Assembly: GCA_030533445.1 (NCBI GenBank)
Contig: CM060083.1
Coordinates: 31,141,666 to 31,205,665, forward strand
DNA from: Cyprinodon diabolis
Taxonomy: Eukaryota > Chordata > Actinopteri > Cyprinodontiformes > Cyprinodontidae
Reading direction: 5' to 3'
Length of the DNA stretch: 64,000 nt
Positions 13,076 to 57,400 of the stretch are shown here, one piece after another. The stretch's first letter is position 1. The number at the start of each line of letters is the position of its first letter. Position numbers and translations under genes: made by a program. The notes beneath the pieces were generated by a model. It was not told the origin of the DNA and ran no database searches. It was given only the letters and a program-made list of their open reading frames with translations.

Positions 13076-13239
13076 ATGTGAATAAGAAACATTTTAATCA
13101 CTAGCGTACTGTAGAAACATATGTCTACACCTTATGTGTATGTTTGGGTTTTAAACATTGTTTTTTGAAACAAAACAGAAGTATTGTCTAATTTAAAGGA
13201 ATGTGGCAGCAAAAAGAAATATAGAAATTTTACTGCAAA

Positions 13240-13540
13240 TTCCAAAATTATTTAGGCCTTTGACTGGTCTGTCCTAACACATTAATATGCCTTGATATAC
13301 ACCATTTCATTGGAGCTTCAGCTGTAGGTCTGGAGTGCATGTCCTGCAAGATGAAGGTAATCCTCATCCCCCGTCTCAGGTTTTTCACAGCCTCTAATAC
13401 TCTGTGTTTAGCTTAATTAATTTTCTTATCAACTCTAACCACCTTCCCTGTCCCTGCTCATATAGAATCATCCCACAGCATGATGCAGCTGCCACCATTT
13501 TAAACAGTAGATGCGGTGTGTTCAGGGTGTTATCTACCTT
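13240..13540 (-). mobile_element. Degraded Tc1-like element, antisense
   Basis: Read on the + strand this is antisense text of a fish Tc1-like transposase. It includes GACTGGTCTGTCCTAACACA and CAGCATGATGCAGCTGCCAC, the latter being the reverse complement of the K-H-G-G-G-S-I-M-L-W region. It has multiple frame breaks. Confidence 0.55.
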
Positions 13541-13544
13541 TTGT

Positions 13545-14860
13545 GTTTTTGCCATAGAATTATAATTGTGCCATGTTCTTTTTTTTTTCTTTTTTTAAGA
13601 TCATGATCTTTTAGATGTTAGGGGCATATTTTGTTTTATAACTTATACTTGATTAGAATTCCACTTAATAATGTGTTTATTTCACTAATGCTCTATAGCA
13701 AACATCTGAAGCCATTAGAGAGCATCTGGGTCTATATTGATCTATATTAACATTTCAATACGCTTAGCAGGGCTCTAATAACTTCTTTTTCTGAGCCCAA
13801 ATGGTTGCAGAGGATTTTATTTGTGATTACCAAAGTAAAGGGGCTGAATCAAGAAGCCTGCCACATTTTGTAAGATTTTACTTATTAAAAATTATTTAAA
13901 CTATTCATATTTTTTACAGTATTGCTAAATCGTATTCAGTTTTAGAAGTCGAAATTAAAATACTTTCAGACTTTTGGTTATAACATGAAGTAATATTAAA
14001 ACCTTCAAACACTCTTACAAAGCACTGTTTATGCTGATTAGAGACTGATTTTTGTGTTTATTTTTCAGTTTTACAAAAGATTCCTATGTTTTTTCTTGAA
14101 GTTTTGTTCATATTCCAACAATCCAGCATTTTAAGCAAGACAAATATGCATAAAATCTGCAGATATTTTCCATGTTTCTATGCTAGAATTTTGCAGACTC
14201 CTTTCAAGGCTTGCCTTAAAATACCATAGTTTCAGCTTGTACCCTTGGCTCACTGCCTGGCCTTCGCAAGCTTTCTTTTCACTCCAGATGATTTAGAGAG
14301 CTGCCTCTGCTAATCAGAGAAGAGTTAAACCTAGCGACGGGTCTGTCCACCTTTCAAGCTGACATAAATCTTTGTGAAGTAAAAATTACTGGAAAAACTG
14401 TGGTGAGGCCAGTGTCCAATAGAGGTAGGGGGAGAAAGACCTTAGGCATGTTTGAAAAATACATTTCATTTTTGTTTAGGTCTGTGACTGTGGGGAGTTA
14501 TGTACATCAACATGAATTCACGCCTTATGAGTCTTCAGACATTTACATGGCAGCACAGTAATGCTTGAAAGTCGAAAAGATACTACCTAGAAGTTTTTTT
14601 CTATTTGCAAATGTATATATGCAGTTTCTACTTAAATAGTTCAAATTAAATGTTTTTAAAGAGCAGACTAAACGAGAAAGCCTCATGGTTTGATTCAGAA
14701 AAATATTTTGGAATAAATCAATCAATTAATTTTATTTAACTTTATTTATAAAAGTTTTGATTAAAGTATTCTGCTCATACTGAGAGGTGTTTTGACCTTT
14801 CACCTCTGTGCGGGGTCTGGTCACTTGAGTTGCAAATGCAAGAAGAAGTTAAATAAAGAA
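13545..14860. other. Intergenic spacer
   Basis: AT-rich DNA with no exon or RNA gene seen on either strand. Confidence 0.45.
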
Positions 14861-14869
14861 ATAGAAATA

Positions 14870-15141
14870 AGTGAAAAGGTTTTAAATTAAGTGTATTTAC
14901 CATTCATTTAAGTAGGTAAATAAGATGATTTGCCAATGGAATGACATTCTTTACTCTTAAGATAAGATCATTAGATAATATGCACTTGAAATAAGACAAT
15001 TAAATTGTTTTTTTCTTATTTTAAATGTAGATTGTCTTGTTCCGTTGGCAAATTGTCTCATTTAAGTCCTCAATTCAAGAAAAAAATGCACTTATTTTAA
15101 GAAAAAAAAATACTTATTTAGATCTACTTTTTTTTGCAGTG
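14870..15141. repeat. Palindromic MITE, copy 2
   Basis: This is a second copy of the family at 12.8 kb and shares TTAAATTAAGTGTATTTACC, TAAGATGATTTGCCAATGGA-like text and the inverted end TAGATCTAC...TTTTTTTGCAGTG (ending at 15141). Its left terminus is eroded. The element is non-coding. Confidence 0.65.
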
Positions 15142-15329
15142 TGAAAATGGCTGGTAAAATTGTAGGGAATTGTAGTAGACATCTCTCACCCTTTATCCTG
15201 CTAGTGCTACAGACTTCCCCTGACTAGAGGTTCCCTAAAAAAACCCTCTGTGCCAAACAACATGACTATCTTGACTTTAAAAATGTAAAGAATCCACTCA
15301 AATTACATACTGCTCTAGCTTAATCTTTT

Positions 15330-15485
15330 TTATTGTAATTTTTTAATCTGTATTCATGTTATTTTAATTGTTCGTTTTTATTTATGTCAGCATTTATATT
15401 TTAATATTGCCTGTGAGCCAAAGACAATTTTCCACCTAGGTAGACAAAAAGTTTTATTCTATTCTATTGTATTCTATTCTATTAA
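15330..15485. repeat. Repeat tail ending in a TATTC microsatellite
   Basis: A short (TATTC)n tract at about 15453-15483 follows text ending GACAAAAAGTTTTATTC, a layout common at the 3' ends of fish LINEs and SINEs. The body of the element is not recognisable. Confidence 0.45.
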
Positions 15486-15489
15486 AAGC

Positions 15490-16880
15490 TTTAACATACC
15501 ATTAGGCACCCAACGTGCTGCACAGGTGGTTAAAAATACAAGAGTGATAGTAGCAATCCATTACAACCCAATGAAAACAATAAAATAAACATTAAAAGGC
15601 AGTATGATTTGGAGCATGTTTAACCCAAAATGATCACCAAAGATGGAAAAAAAATGGTGACAGACCTTTTAGTAAATCAGCTTAAGTCCTGCCGAGATCA
15701 ATATCTCCATTACAAGGTTACCTGGCAAAGAAGTCCACCTTGTAAAAGTAAGATCATCTTCAGAACTTTTTTTTTTACGATTCTTTTTATATTCCTGCTT
15801 GAATTTTTCCATCTAATTGTTCTTCATTAGTTTATAATCATTAACTCCTCAGGTCTGTCTGCATGGTGATGCAGCAGTTCTGCAGGAAACATTGTTAGAA
15901 CTTCAGAAGACATCATTAAGAGCAAACAGTTTGCTTGGAATTGTCACTTTAGATCTTTGATAAAGGACTGTGGTCTTCTTGGTCAGCCCCGGTTCCCTTA
16001 AAGAACAGCTGCGGGACAATTTTTTATTTTTTCTGGTTTTTCTTGACATCCATAAGTTGTTCTCAGATGTGTTGCTGCAGTTCTACAGAACAGTACATTA
16101 AGCACCTTTAAAATATGAATTTCATCGTAAAGTAAAGCTATAAAGTGCTGTGTACAAATGTTTTAAAAGGTGCTTTTCCAGTTATATCTCCTGCAAAACT
16201 AAAACAACTTTTCAAAAAAAGAGAGATTCAAGCAGGTCCACCTCTTAATGCCTCAAACCAAACACACAAACTTTTTGGAGTAGCCTAGTCAGTCTGGAGG
16301 CATATCCAGTATAGGTGGCGGTGGCATGAAGAGTTGAGCTATTTAAACAGCTTGCTAAATTATCATTGGACAATGTAAAATTTCTATGAAATTATTTTCC
16401 TTGATCTATAAATATTACCTTTAGAGAAAAGCAAAAAAAAAAAAAAAAAGAAAATCTGCTAGGGGGCGTCCCTTTATGCATCCATTATTAACACGTCTTA
16501 TGGTTTGTATCATGTTAAGGTGCAGACTGCGATGTGAAATATTTATGTTTTAACACATAGAAGTGTGAAATACATTATGGTCTAATACAGTTATTAGTGC
16601 TTAGCACCATTATGGTTCATTGACCTACAACAGCAACCTACTCTGTTTTGGGTTGATAATTCAAATACTCCATTATTCTCTCATTAATGTGAGCAACAAG
16701 GCTTACTAGCCAGGGGGCATAACCACGAAAAACCAGAAAAAACCTGTATTTAATATGGTTAACCCAACCATTTTATGGTTGATTTTACATGTTAGTTAAA
16801 TTAGGAATATTCAAGGAGTTTTACACATTGTAAATATTGTACAAAGATTATGCTGTGAACAATCTCAAACATCTATAAAC
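15490..16880. other. Intergenic spacer
   Basis: No gene is seen. It holds an A-run at 16432-16449 and AT-rich unique-looking DNA. Confidence 0.45.
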
Positions 16881-16899
16881 AAAGGTGTTGATGGCAGCA

Positions 16900-17480
16900 G
16901 CACAGCTGATATTTCTCTCCAGGACAGTGTCACAGCTGGACTGACGAGGCAAAGCTACTATGAGAAAAAGCAGAGAGAGCATAATGTTAGAGATTGAACT
17001 TAACAGATTCTGCAGAGTGGGAGAATAGAGATAGAATGAAGAAGAATGATGAAATAGGGATCCCTGTGTCTTCTAGAAGTCTAAACCTATGGCAGCATAA
17101 CTATAGAGATAGCTCAGGATAACCTGAGCCAGTCTAACTATAAGCTTTATCAAAAAGGAAAGTTTTAAGCCTAGCCTTAAAAGTAGACAGAGTGTCTGCC
17201 TCACGGACTAAAACTGGTAGTTGGTTCCACAGGAGAGGAGCCTGATAACTAAAAGATCTGCTTCCCATTCTATTTTTAGAAATTCTAGGAACCACTAGTA
17301 AACCTGCAGATTGAGAGCAAAGTGCTCTGTTAGGAACATAAGGAACAATCATATTTCTGATATAAGATGGAGCTTGGCCATTTAAGGCTTTATATGTGAG
17401 AAGGAGGATTTTAAATTCTATTCTGGATTTAACAGGAAGCCAATGAAGAGAAGCCAGGATAGGAGAGATATGATCTCATA
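16900..17480 (-). mobile_element. LINE-derived fragment, antisense
   Basis: The - strand open frame at 17134-17352 (72 codons) carries the C-terminal signature of a fish LINE ORF2: R-S-F-S-Y-Q-A-P-L-L-W-N-Q-L-P, then T-F-K-A-R-L-K-T-F-L-F. The flanks (for example TATAAGCTTTATCAAAAAGG) belong to a repeat seen widely in teleost genomes. The fragment is 5'-truncated and not functional. Confidence 0.65.
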
Positions 17481-17677
17481 GCATACATCTCATACCATAC
17501 TATAGAGTGTTCTATTACTGATTTTAGCATTTTATCATCTTTCATATGACATTTGGTACAAATCATACTTCTCAGTCAGACAAGCTGTTTCAAGATTGTT
17601 AAATGCACATAAAATATACATTGATCTAACAGTGGCCATATTAGCTATGTATGAATAATAATCTCCATATTTTTCCT

Positions 17678-18203
17678 GTGGGAATCTGGAAGGCTATCAT
17701 ATGGAAGAGGATTCGGGCCACTGAAAAAAAAAAAAAAAGTTAACTGATTTTAAAATCTTTATTTGAGGTTAATATGGGAAAAAAGTCAGAATTTAGACTT
17801 TTTTTTCCTCAGAATTATGAGTTTAATCTCAGAATTCTGACTTTTTTTTCTCCGAATTCTGACTTTAATCTCAGAATTCTGACATTTTTGTCAGAATTCT
17901 GACTTTAATCTCAGACTTTTGAGATTGACTTTAATCTCAGACTTTTGAGATTTAATAAGGGATTAAAGTCAGATTAGAGTCAGAGAAAAAAGTCAGAATT
18001 CTTACTTTAATCTCAGAGTTCTGATTTTTTTCTCAGGATTCTGACTTTAATCTCAGAATTATGATTTATTTCTCAGAATTCTTACTTTTTCAATATTAAA
18101 CTGAAATAAAATAAAAAAAAAATCAGATAACTTCATTTTTTCAGTGGCCCTAATCTCCTCTTCCGTACTATCACCTTTAGATTACATCTATCAGATTTCC
18201 CAC
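17678..18203. repeat. Foldback MITE just upstream of the jag1 promoter
   Basis: Long imperfect terminal inverted repeats can be aligned. The left arm runs GTGGGAATCTG, then GGAAGAGGATTCGGGCCACTGAAAAA and AGTTAACTGATTTT. The right arm, read inward, runs GTGGGAAATCTG, GGAAGAGGAGATTAGGGCCACTGAAAAA and AGTTATCTGATTTT. The core (17785-18085) is a satellite-like run of AGAATTCTGACTTTAATCTC units in both orientations. No target duplication could be fixed. The terminal GTGGGAA on each arm resembles the RBPJ binding motif. Confidence 0.75.
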
Positions 18204-18355
18204 TTTAGAGGTAAATGTAATGCAGCATTAGCCTCATGTGATGTCACCAGAGGCACGTGACTATTAAAGTTTAATTTGAAATTGTGGCTTTTATCTCGAT
18301 TAAAATGATTTTAAAAAAGTCCTGAACAATCGTGACTAAAAGTGAGTTTGGTGCA

Positions 18356-18398
18356 TTTATAAGAGAATGTGACAGGCAGCTTTAAGTGTGAGGGCGGG
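18356..18398 (+). promoter_or_regulatory. jag1: Candidate jag1 core promoter
   Basis: A TATA-like TTTATAAG lies at 18356-18363 and a GC box GGGCGGG at 18392-18398, followed by GC-richer DNA leading to the coding start. If the TATA-like box is used, transcription would start near 18385-18395, giving a leader of about 350 bases. The assignment rests on position and motifs only. Confidence 0.4.
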
Positions 18399-18740
18399 CT
18401 CAGGGTGGAGGAAACTCCCCTCTCTGCTGAACTTGTGTAGCTGAGCTCAGACTCCGACCAGCAGTCAGTGAGTGAGTCAGTAGTGGGATCGGTCGCCGCA
18501 TGGCTTCTGTGTAAACTTTCCTCAGCAACAAGTGGAGACGAAGAGCAGAAGCTCCGGAGTGTTTGACGGACCTATCAGGACAAAACCCGCAGCTCTTCTA
18601 TGAATCTGGAACCTGTGCTCCGCTAAGAAACCTGCTGTTTCCACCCCCCGTTCGTGCATGTTCAAACCAGAGGAGAGCTCTGGTGCCGTGGGTCGGCCAG
18701 ACGACTAGTACAAACGAGTGGCAAACAGCAGTCCGGAGGC
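18390..18740 (+). promoter_or_regulatory. jag1: jag1 5' leader with three short upstream ORFs
   Basis: Three ATG-initiated ORFs precede the main start: 18500-18514 (4 codons), 18600-18626 (8 codons) and 18658-18708 (16 codons). All end before the jag1 ATG at 18741. The frame of jag1 is open upstream to 18654 but has no ATG there, so 18741 is the first in-frame ATG; it has a G at -3. Leader extent is inferred. Confidence 0.5.
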
Positions 18741-52479
<33,739 letters not shown>

Positions 52480-52596
52480 CAGACAGCTGTGTTGCTGTGC
52501 AACCAAGCCTTATTCCTTCACTCCCAGGTGGTGGGTGAAAACGGGGAGCCTCGGCATGTGTGGTTATTAAACGGTCATGTCATTTGTTGACCCCCT

Positions 52597-52603
52597 CAGT
52601 ATT
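52597..52603 (+). promoter_or_regulatory. jag1: Candidate miR-200b/c/429 seed match
   Basis: CAGTATT is the 7-mer target of the miR-200b/c/429 seed, about 120 bases after the jag1 stop. Mammalian JAG1 is a known miR-200 target. Function here is inferred. Confidence 0.45.
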
Positions 52604-53603
52604 TTCACGTATTCCCCGTGTTAATTTAAGTTTTGACAAGCTGGCTTACACTGGCAGTGACGGTTGCTTTCGTTGGCTGGAAACACAAGGCACTGGTCTA
52701 CATTTCACCGTAGAGCTACTCGCTGAAAGTGTCCTCTGTTGCATTTCATTTCCTCCCCTGCTTTTTAAAAATCTGTTGGACAAATGGAAAGACGGAGGGG
52801 GGGGGGGGCTTCTGGTGTAATTGTTGTTGAATGACTAAACCTACACGACGTGTTCGACACTAGAGCTAATTAATTTGTTTTAGTAAGCGTTAGAATTCCT
52901 TCTAGTTTCATTTGGAGAAAGTGCCTTTTTTCAGCTTTTAGACTCGAGCAACTGTCAAATAAGAGGAGAAAAAAAATCCACTTTATTATTTATTTTAACT
53001 TTTTTGGGGCAAGAGAGAAGAAATGGTTCAGTGTCAGCGGTTGCTGCCAATATGAAGAATTTATGTGATAATTTAGAACTTGTAGATATGTACATTTTTT
53101 ATTAATCATTGTGTATATTTGATTTATTAACTTAATAATCAAGAGCCTTAAAGATATCATTCCTTTTTATTTATATGTTCTGTCTAGTTTGAAGGTTCTG
53201 ATAGCGGCAGAAGCTTTCCATTTCTTTTTAAAACCATTTTTTTTTGTTTGATAAAAGGCAAATTTCAAATTTAAGAAAACGAGACGGGAACTTCAACGCC
53301 TGAAAACTCCGCTCGTTTTTTTTTTTTTTTAAAACATTTGACATTTCATTGTTGCCAGGACCTTAATCCAAGCCAAGTGAGGTTAGGACGACAAAAAGAT
53401 CTCCTTCGGCTGCGAGAGTTGGACATGGTGGCAAACATATTGCTTGCCGCTAATGGATATAAATTAACTTGTAAGGGAACAAAAATTCTTCAGCAGCTTC
53501 GGTTTTTAATCCACCCACGTATTTCAAAGGCTGTCGAATTCCCATCTGCTTTAGTCAGCGTGATACTTGAACAGCAGGGGGGCAATGGGAACACTGATGC
53601 AAA

Positions 53604-53610
53604 CACTGCC
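53604..53610 (+). promoter_or_regulatory. jag1: Candidate miR-34 seed match
   Basis: CACTGCC matches the miR-34 family seed and is preceded by A, which extends the pairing by one. Mammalian JAG1 is a known miR-34a target. Function here is inferred. Confidence 0.45.
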
Positions 53611-53838
53611 TTCCTCTGCTAACGTTCGCTTTGTTTCTGTGCACATAAAAAAAAAGAAAAAAAAAAGGACGAGGCTCTTTAAAAAAACGTTTTATCTCAA
53701 TTGTTAACCTTTTAAGATCTTGGCAACCGTTTGTCCTTTCAGACTTCTTTTTGTGTTATGAACTTGAGAGTTATGTGTTGATCTGGCAATATATTTTTTG
53801 AAAAGTCATATTTATTAAATATTTTGTATGAAAAGAGA

Positions 53839-53844
53839 ATTAAA
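53839..53844 (+). terminator. jag1: Candidate jag1 poly(A) signal
   Basis: ATTAAA, followed within about 20 bases by a GT-rich stretch (GTTGTCTTTGTTCTG). A second ATTAAA lies at 53814-53819. No canonical AATAAA was found between the stop and this point. Confidence 0.5.
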
Positions 53845-53865
53845 AGTTGTCTTTGTTCTGGAGAA

Positions 53866-54835
53866 ATCGAGTTCAGAGTCTGTGTCTGTGACGCATCTGG
53901 GGCCAGAACATGTCAGAGCACATTATGAGAGCACTTCTCATGCAGCTGGCGTGGGAACCCAGGCTGGAAACACTTCATAGGCTCCCATCCTGGTCCCTGT
54001 CCAAATATGTTTACAGCTAATTTTGTTGTAGCCGGCCATCCTCGCATCAGGTCAGAAATACCTCCACAGCCCAAAGCTGCTTTAAAAACCGGACAGACGT
54101 GCAGGGATCAGTGTTTAAGGAGAATCTCTTGGGAATATGTTTGACAGGATTAAAACAGAGACCAGGGATTAGCAACACCTCCCTAGGATGACCCTAAAAC
54201 ATTAGGACCCGGCTGATCTAATCCGTCTTCAGGAGAACAGAACTGGCTTCTGATGACGAGTCGTCTCTAGTTACAGCTTCAAATACCGCTGTTGGCCAGA
54301 CCTCCCTGCAAAGCTGCCATAAGCATTAGCCAATCTTCTCTCTGTGTTTGAAAGATTATAAAAATGAAATCCAAATTATTCAGCTTTTTTTTGCATCATT
54401 CCAAGAGTTTTCTTTCGTTGGAAGCTACAAACTCATTAACATAAGAGATTGATTAATACTTTAATCAGTTATATGTGAGACTCAGCTCTTCAAATAACCA
54501 CTGCTGCTGAAGCAGTTGCTCATATTTAATAGGAATCTATGATAAAAGCTACGGTGCATCGTTGAAATTGTTTTTCATTTTCACAACTGTTAAATTCATT
54601 ACTTCTGTCGTTGATACTAATCCCTGCATTTCACAAACTAGGCATGATCACAAAGGATGCATGGTTTTCATAACTCTTACAAATAATCTGCAAGTGAGGA
54701 ATCCATTTGTTCTTTGCCCCCTCTAATTAACTCCAGTCTGAGTCGCATAAGTAAATAAGTTATTTGAAGATCACCAGGTTTTGTTAGATGACATTAGTAA
54801 GAAAACCGCAGCACAGACAAACGAAACGAAAAACC
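53866..54835. other. Spacer between convergent genes
   Basis: No exon or RNA gene is seen between the jag1 3' end and the transposon relic that follows. Confidence 0.5.
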
Positions 54836-54839
54836 GTGG

Positions 54840-55440
54840 GAAAGGAGAGGGCCTATCAAAGAAAAGGCCAGTGTGCTGAGAGTACCTCTGGAGGAGCTGC
54901 AGGGATCGATAGCTCGGAATGGCCACTCTAAAGCGACCACCACACTGAAACAGCGATGGCATCATCGTGCTGTGGCGAAGCTTTCAATGAAACCAAGTCA
55001 GAGTTGTTGAGGAAAAATGTTTTAATTGAAGCTTATTTGTACAATAGAATGGACCAGTCAAAATAAAGATGGTTTCTGCTTAGTCTGACTGAACAAAGCT
55101 TTCTGCCAGAAAGTTTGCAAAACTGTTAATCACATTGCAACGATCAGCTTAAACAACAGGATGTAAACTGAGCCTTAAACTTCTGAATGTGTCTGCGTTG
55201 TTTTATTTGGGGCCATCGGAATAAAAGGGGCTGTGTACAAACGCAAAGCTTTTCAAATTTTATTTCTGGGAAAGAATATTAACAAAAAATAAAAAAAAAA
55301 ATCACCTCCTTTCTGCTCTCTCAGTTGAGTCCTATTCTGTGTTTTTCTTAAAATCTCAACAAAATCTATTAAAGTTTATGGATGAAACTTTAAAAAATGT
55401 GGGAAAGCTCAAGGGGTGTAAAAACTTTTGCTATACTCTG
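54840..55440 (+). mobile_element. Degraded Tc1-like element between the two genes
   Basis: GTACCTCTGGAGGAGCTGCA (54884-54903) and ATGGCATCATCGTGCTGTGG (54956-54975) match transposase text. GGGAAAGCTCAAGGGGTGTA, then AAACTTTTGC, near 55400-55430 matches the right terminal text of this fish Tc1-like family. No frame is intact. Confidence 0.6.
55257..55262 (-). terminator. slx4ip: Possible poly(A) signal of the - strand gene
   Basis: TTTATT on the + strand is AATAAA on the - strand, about 700 bases after the stop. It lies inside the Tc1-like relic, so the gene may use a transposon-derived signal. Another TTTATT is at 55202-55207. Confidence 0.25.
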
Positions 55441-55735
55441 CATTCGATGGATTAGGAAATATGTATTAAATAAAATTTACATGACAAATGCCTGAAAAAA
55501 TAAAATAAGAATAGGGTGATGAAAGAAGTCTGGAAACTGCCATCAATCACATCAGAGCTTCAGCGGGGATACTGGACCCTTTTCAGACCCGTAGGAGCCA
55601 GCATTTCAGACTGAAAGCCATGACGTACTGCACGGCTCCTGACTGTCTCAAACCCCTGAGCTTTAACACAAAACCAAATCTATTCCCCTATAAAGGTTTT
55701 TTTTTTTTTACTTCATTTGCAGAACTCCGTAGTCT

Positions 55736-55763
55736 ATACTTAAAACAGGCCTGTTTTAAGTAT
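55736..55763. repeat. Perfect 28-bp palindrome
   Basis: ATACTTAAAACAGG followed directly by its exact reverse complement, with no spacer. It lies about 200 bases beyond the stop of the - strand gene, in its likely 3' UTR. Confidence 0.95.
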
Positions 55764-55962
55764 TTGTCAAGAGAAAACTCCAATAATTTAGTTTAAATTG
55801 ACAAAAAGTGGTTAACATTTGATTTAAGTCACAAGAATAATGTGTTAAAAAGAACAAGTAAAGTTTTCTAGAGACCACATGAGCTGCAAGCATGCAGCCT
55901 GACAGAATAAAATCTCCAACACTGTGGCGTCAGGGATCTTTCCTTCAGCTTTCCTTTCCCTC

Positions 55963-56671
55963 TCAGGACCTCTTCGTTCGTCGTAATCTGGAGGTTCTGG
56001 GCACGTTTTCACTCCCCTCCACACTGAGTGCAGATCTGGAACCAATAGAGGAGCCCGAGGATGCGGGCTTGACAGATAGGCCCCTCAGACTTGCGGCTGG
56101 CCTGTTTTGGTTTGTCTTTGCTGTGTTATTGCTTGTAAGGAGGAGCCTCTGGGCCTGTTTCCCTGGAGTAAGCAGCTCTACTTCCAGTGTGGTTTTCTTG
56201 CACTCAGAGACAGGGAAAGCCTTGGACTCTGCCATCACTACGACTGTAGGAAGTGGCAGCGGAGGAGGGAGGTTTTGGTTGGATGTTTGCGAGGTAGAGC
56301 GGATTTGCACTGGGGCTGAAGGGCTTCCAAGGCACGTTTTCTTGGCCAGTTGTAAGCCAGGATCTTCCCCGGCATCACTGGGCTCGCACCTCTTGCCGCT
56401 CTTCTGTGTTATCTCATGGCTTGACTCATGCTTTTGCTTTTGAGAAGACCGTATCTCAGCCTCAAGTTGAATTAAGGCCTCGCTGCAAGGCACCTTGTGG
56501 TTTGCCTCCAGGGGTGCGTTCGGCTCAGACGTGGGCACGGCCTCTGGTCTTGGGTCTGAACGTCTAGCTTTATGTTCCAGTTTCTGCTTTATGGGGAAGC
56601 CTCTCTGGTCCATCTGCTGCATCTCAGTCATAGAACCACAGATCTCTTGCTGGACACAGGCTTGTTTGGCT
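55963..56671 (-). CDS. slx4ip: Last coding exon of a convergent gene, probably slx4ip
   Basis: A strong acceptor (pyrimidine run ending TTGTAG) lies at 56672-56690, and the exon is open for 235 codons to its stop at 55963-55965. The product is hydrophilic and low in complexity, rich in S, K, E and P, with P-P-P-L-P-L-P, A-E-S-K-A-F-P-V-S-E and a basic end R-T-S-R-L-R-R-T-K-R-S. It joins in frame to the exon at 56763-56869. SLX4IP is an interactor of the SLX4 nuclease scaffold, with roles in DNA repair and telomere maintenance. The call rests on weak similarity as I recall it, and on the tail-to-tail order with JAG1 seen in mammals. Another disordered nuclear protein is possible. The 298-codon open frame that runs on through the intron is not the real reading frame upstream of 56671. 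Confidence 0.65.
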
Positions 56672-56762
56672 CTACAAAAAAAAAAAAAGTTTAAAGCATG
56701 GAACAAACATTGTGAGCGTCCTCTTTGACTGGTGGGGTTGGAAAGCATTAGATCATACTTAC

Positions 56763-56869
56763 ATCTTTTGAAGCACAGACTTCTTTGTTTTTCTCGGGCT
56801 GTGTAAAAGCTCTCGGATTTCTCCCACACTGGAAAAATATTCTGATCTGGTTTGCTCACTCAGCTCAGG
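56763..56869 (-). CDS. slx4ip: Penultimate coding exon of the convergent gene, probably slx4ip
   Basis: 107 nt between acceptor CTCTCTAG and donor GTAAGT on the - strand. In the frame that joins exon B it encodes P-E-L-S-E-Q-T-R-S-E-Y-F, G-E-I-R-E-L-L-H-S-P-R-K and K-K-S-V-L-Q-K, entering in phase 0 and leaving in phase 2. The spacing of a Y-F followed by a basic amphipathic stretch resembles the middle of mammalian SLX4IP as I recall it. Earlier exons are not in evidence nearby and may lie past the window edge. Confidence 0.65.
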
Positions 56870-57400
56870 CTAGAGAGGACAAACAGAATAGGTGTAAACA
56901 AAGGGGATTTTGTTGGCTGCATCCCTTGATGGAAGGAGAAAATGTAAATACATTGTGGGAATGAAGGGAAATAAGGACAATCAGAAGAGAAAATATGAAT
57001 CTATTCTGGATACAAGACATTTCCATGAAATTGAAGAAAAAAAGCTGATATTTGGTTCCTTAAAGGGTTAAATCTTAAAGTTTAATATATCCACATACTC
57101 TAGGGGGGAGCCTGTGAGGCAGAACCTGGAACAAGCCAAAAATTGGATCTCACCAACATGTGCCCTCAACGGGCCACTAATGAAGGTTAATCACATGCCG
57201 TTTTTTTTTTCCCTTGGCTGACCGAGAACAGACTCCAGTTTTATTAGAGTACAGAAGATGTGGGTAGTAAATTGAGCAGAACTTGGAGGTAAAGACTCTG
57301 TCAGATTGTCATAAATTAATTGCAATAAAAATATGGTACAGTGTGCAGGCAGGCCCATTTCAGATTATTTGATTGCTCTCTTAGAGTAAGGCTGGAGATA
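56870..57400 (-). other. Probable intron of the - strand gene
   Basis: Upstream of the exon at 56763-56869 on the - strand. No further exon or named repeat was recognised here. Confidence 0.45.

Larger units (their letters stand above)
52480..53865 (+). other. jag1: jag1 3' untranslated region
   Basis: About 1.4 kb from the stop to just after the last good poly(A) signal. It holds a G-run (52797-52808), AU-rich stretches, a miR-200-type seed match at 52597-52603 and a miR-34-type seed match at 53604-53610. The end is inferred from the poly(A) signal. Confidence 0.6.

Noticed and set aside
18482..18490. GTGGGAT near the jag1 leader as an RBPJ site
   Set aside because: It departs from the GTGGGAA core at the last base, so it was not called.
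18654..18740. In-frame upstream extension of the jag1 reading frame
   Set aside because: The frame is open from 18654 but begins with GTG and has no ATG before 18741. Starting at 18741 places the hydrophobic signal peptide at the N-terminus.
55963..56859. A single 298-codon - strand gene
   Set aside because: Strong acceptor and donor sites split the region, and the upstream part reads as a sensible protein only in a different frame, so two exons with an intron between explain it better.
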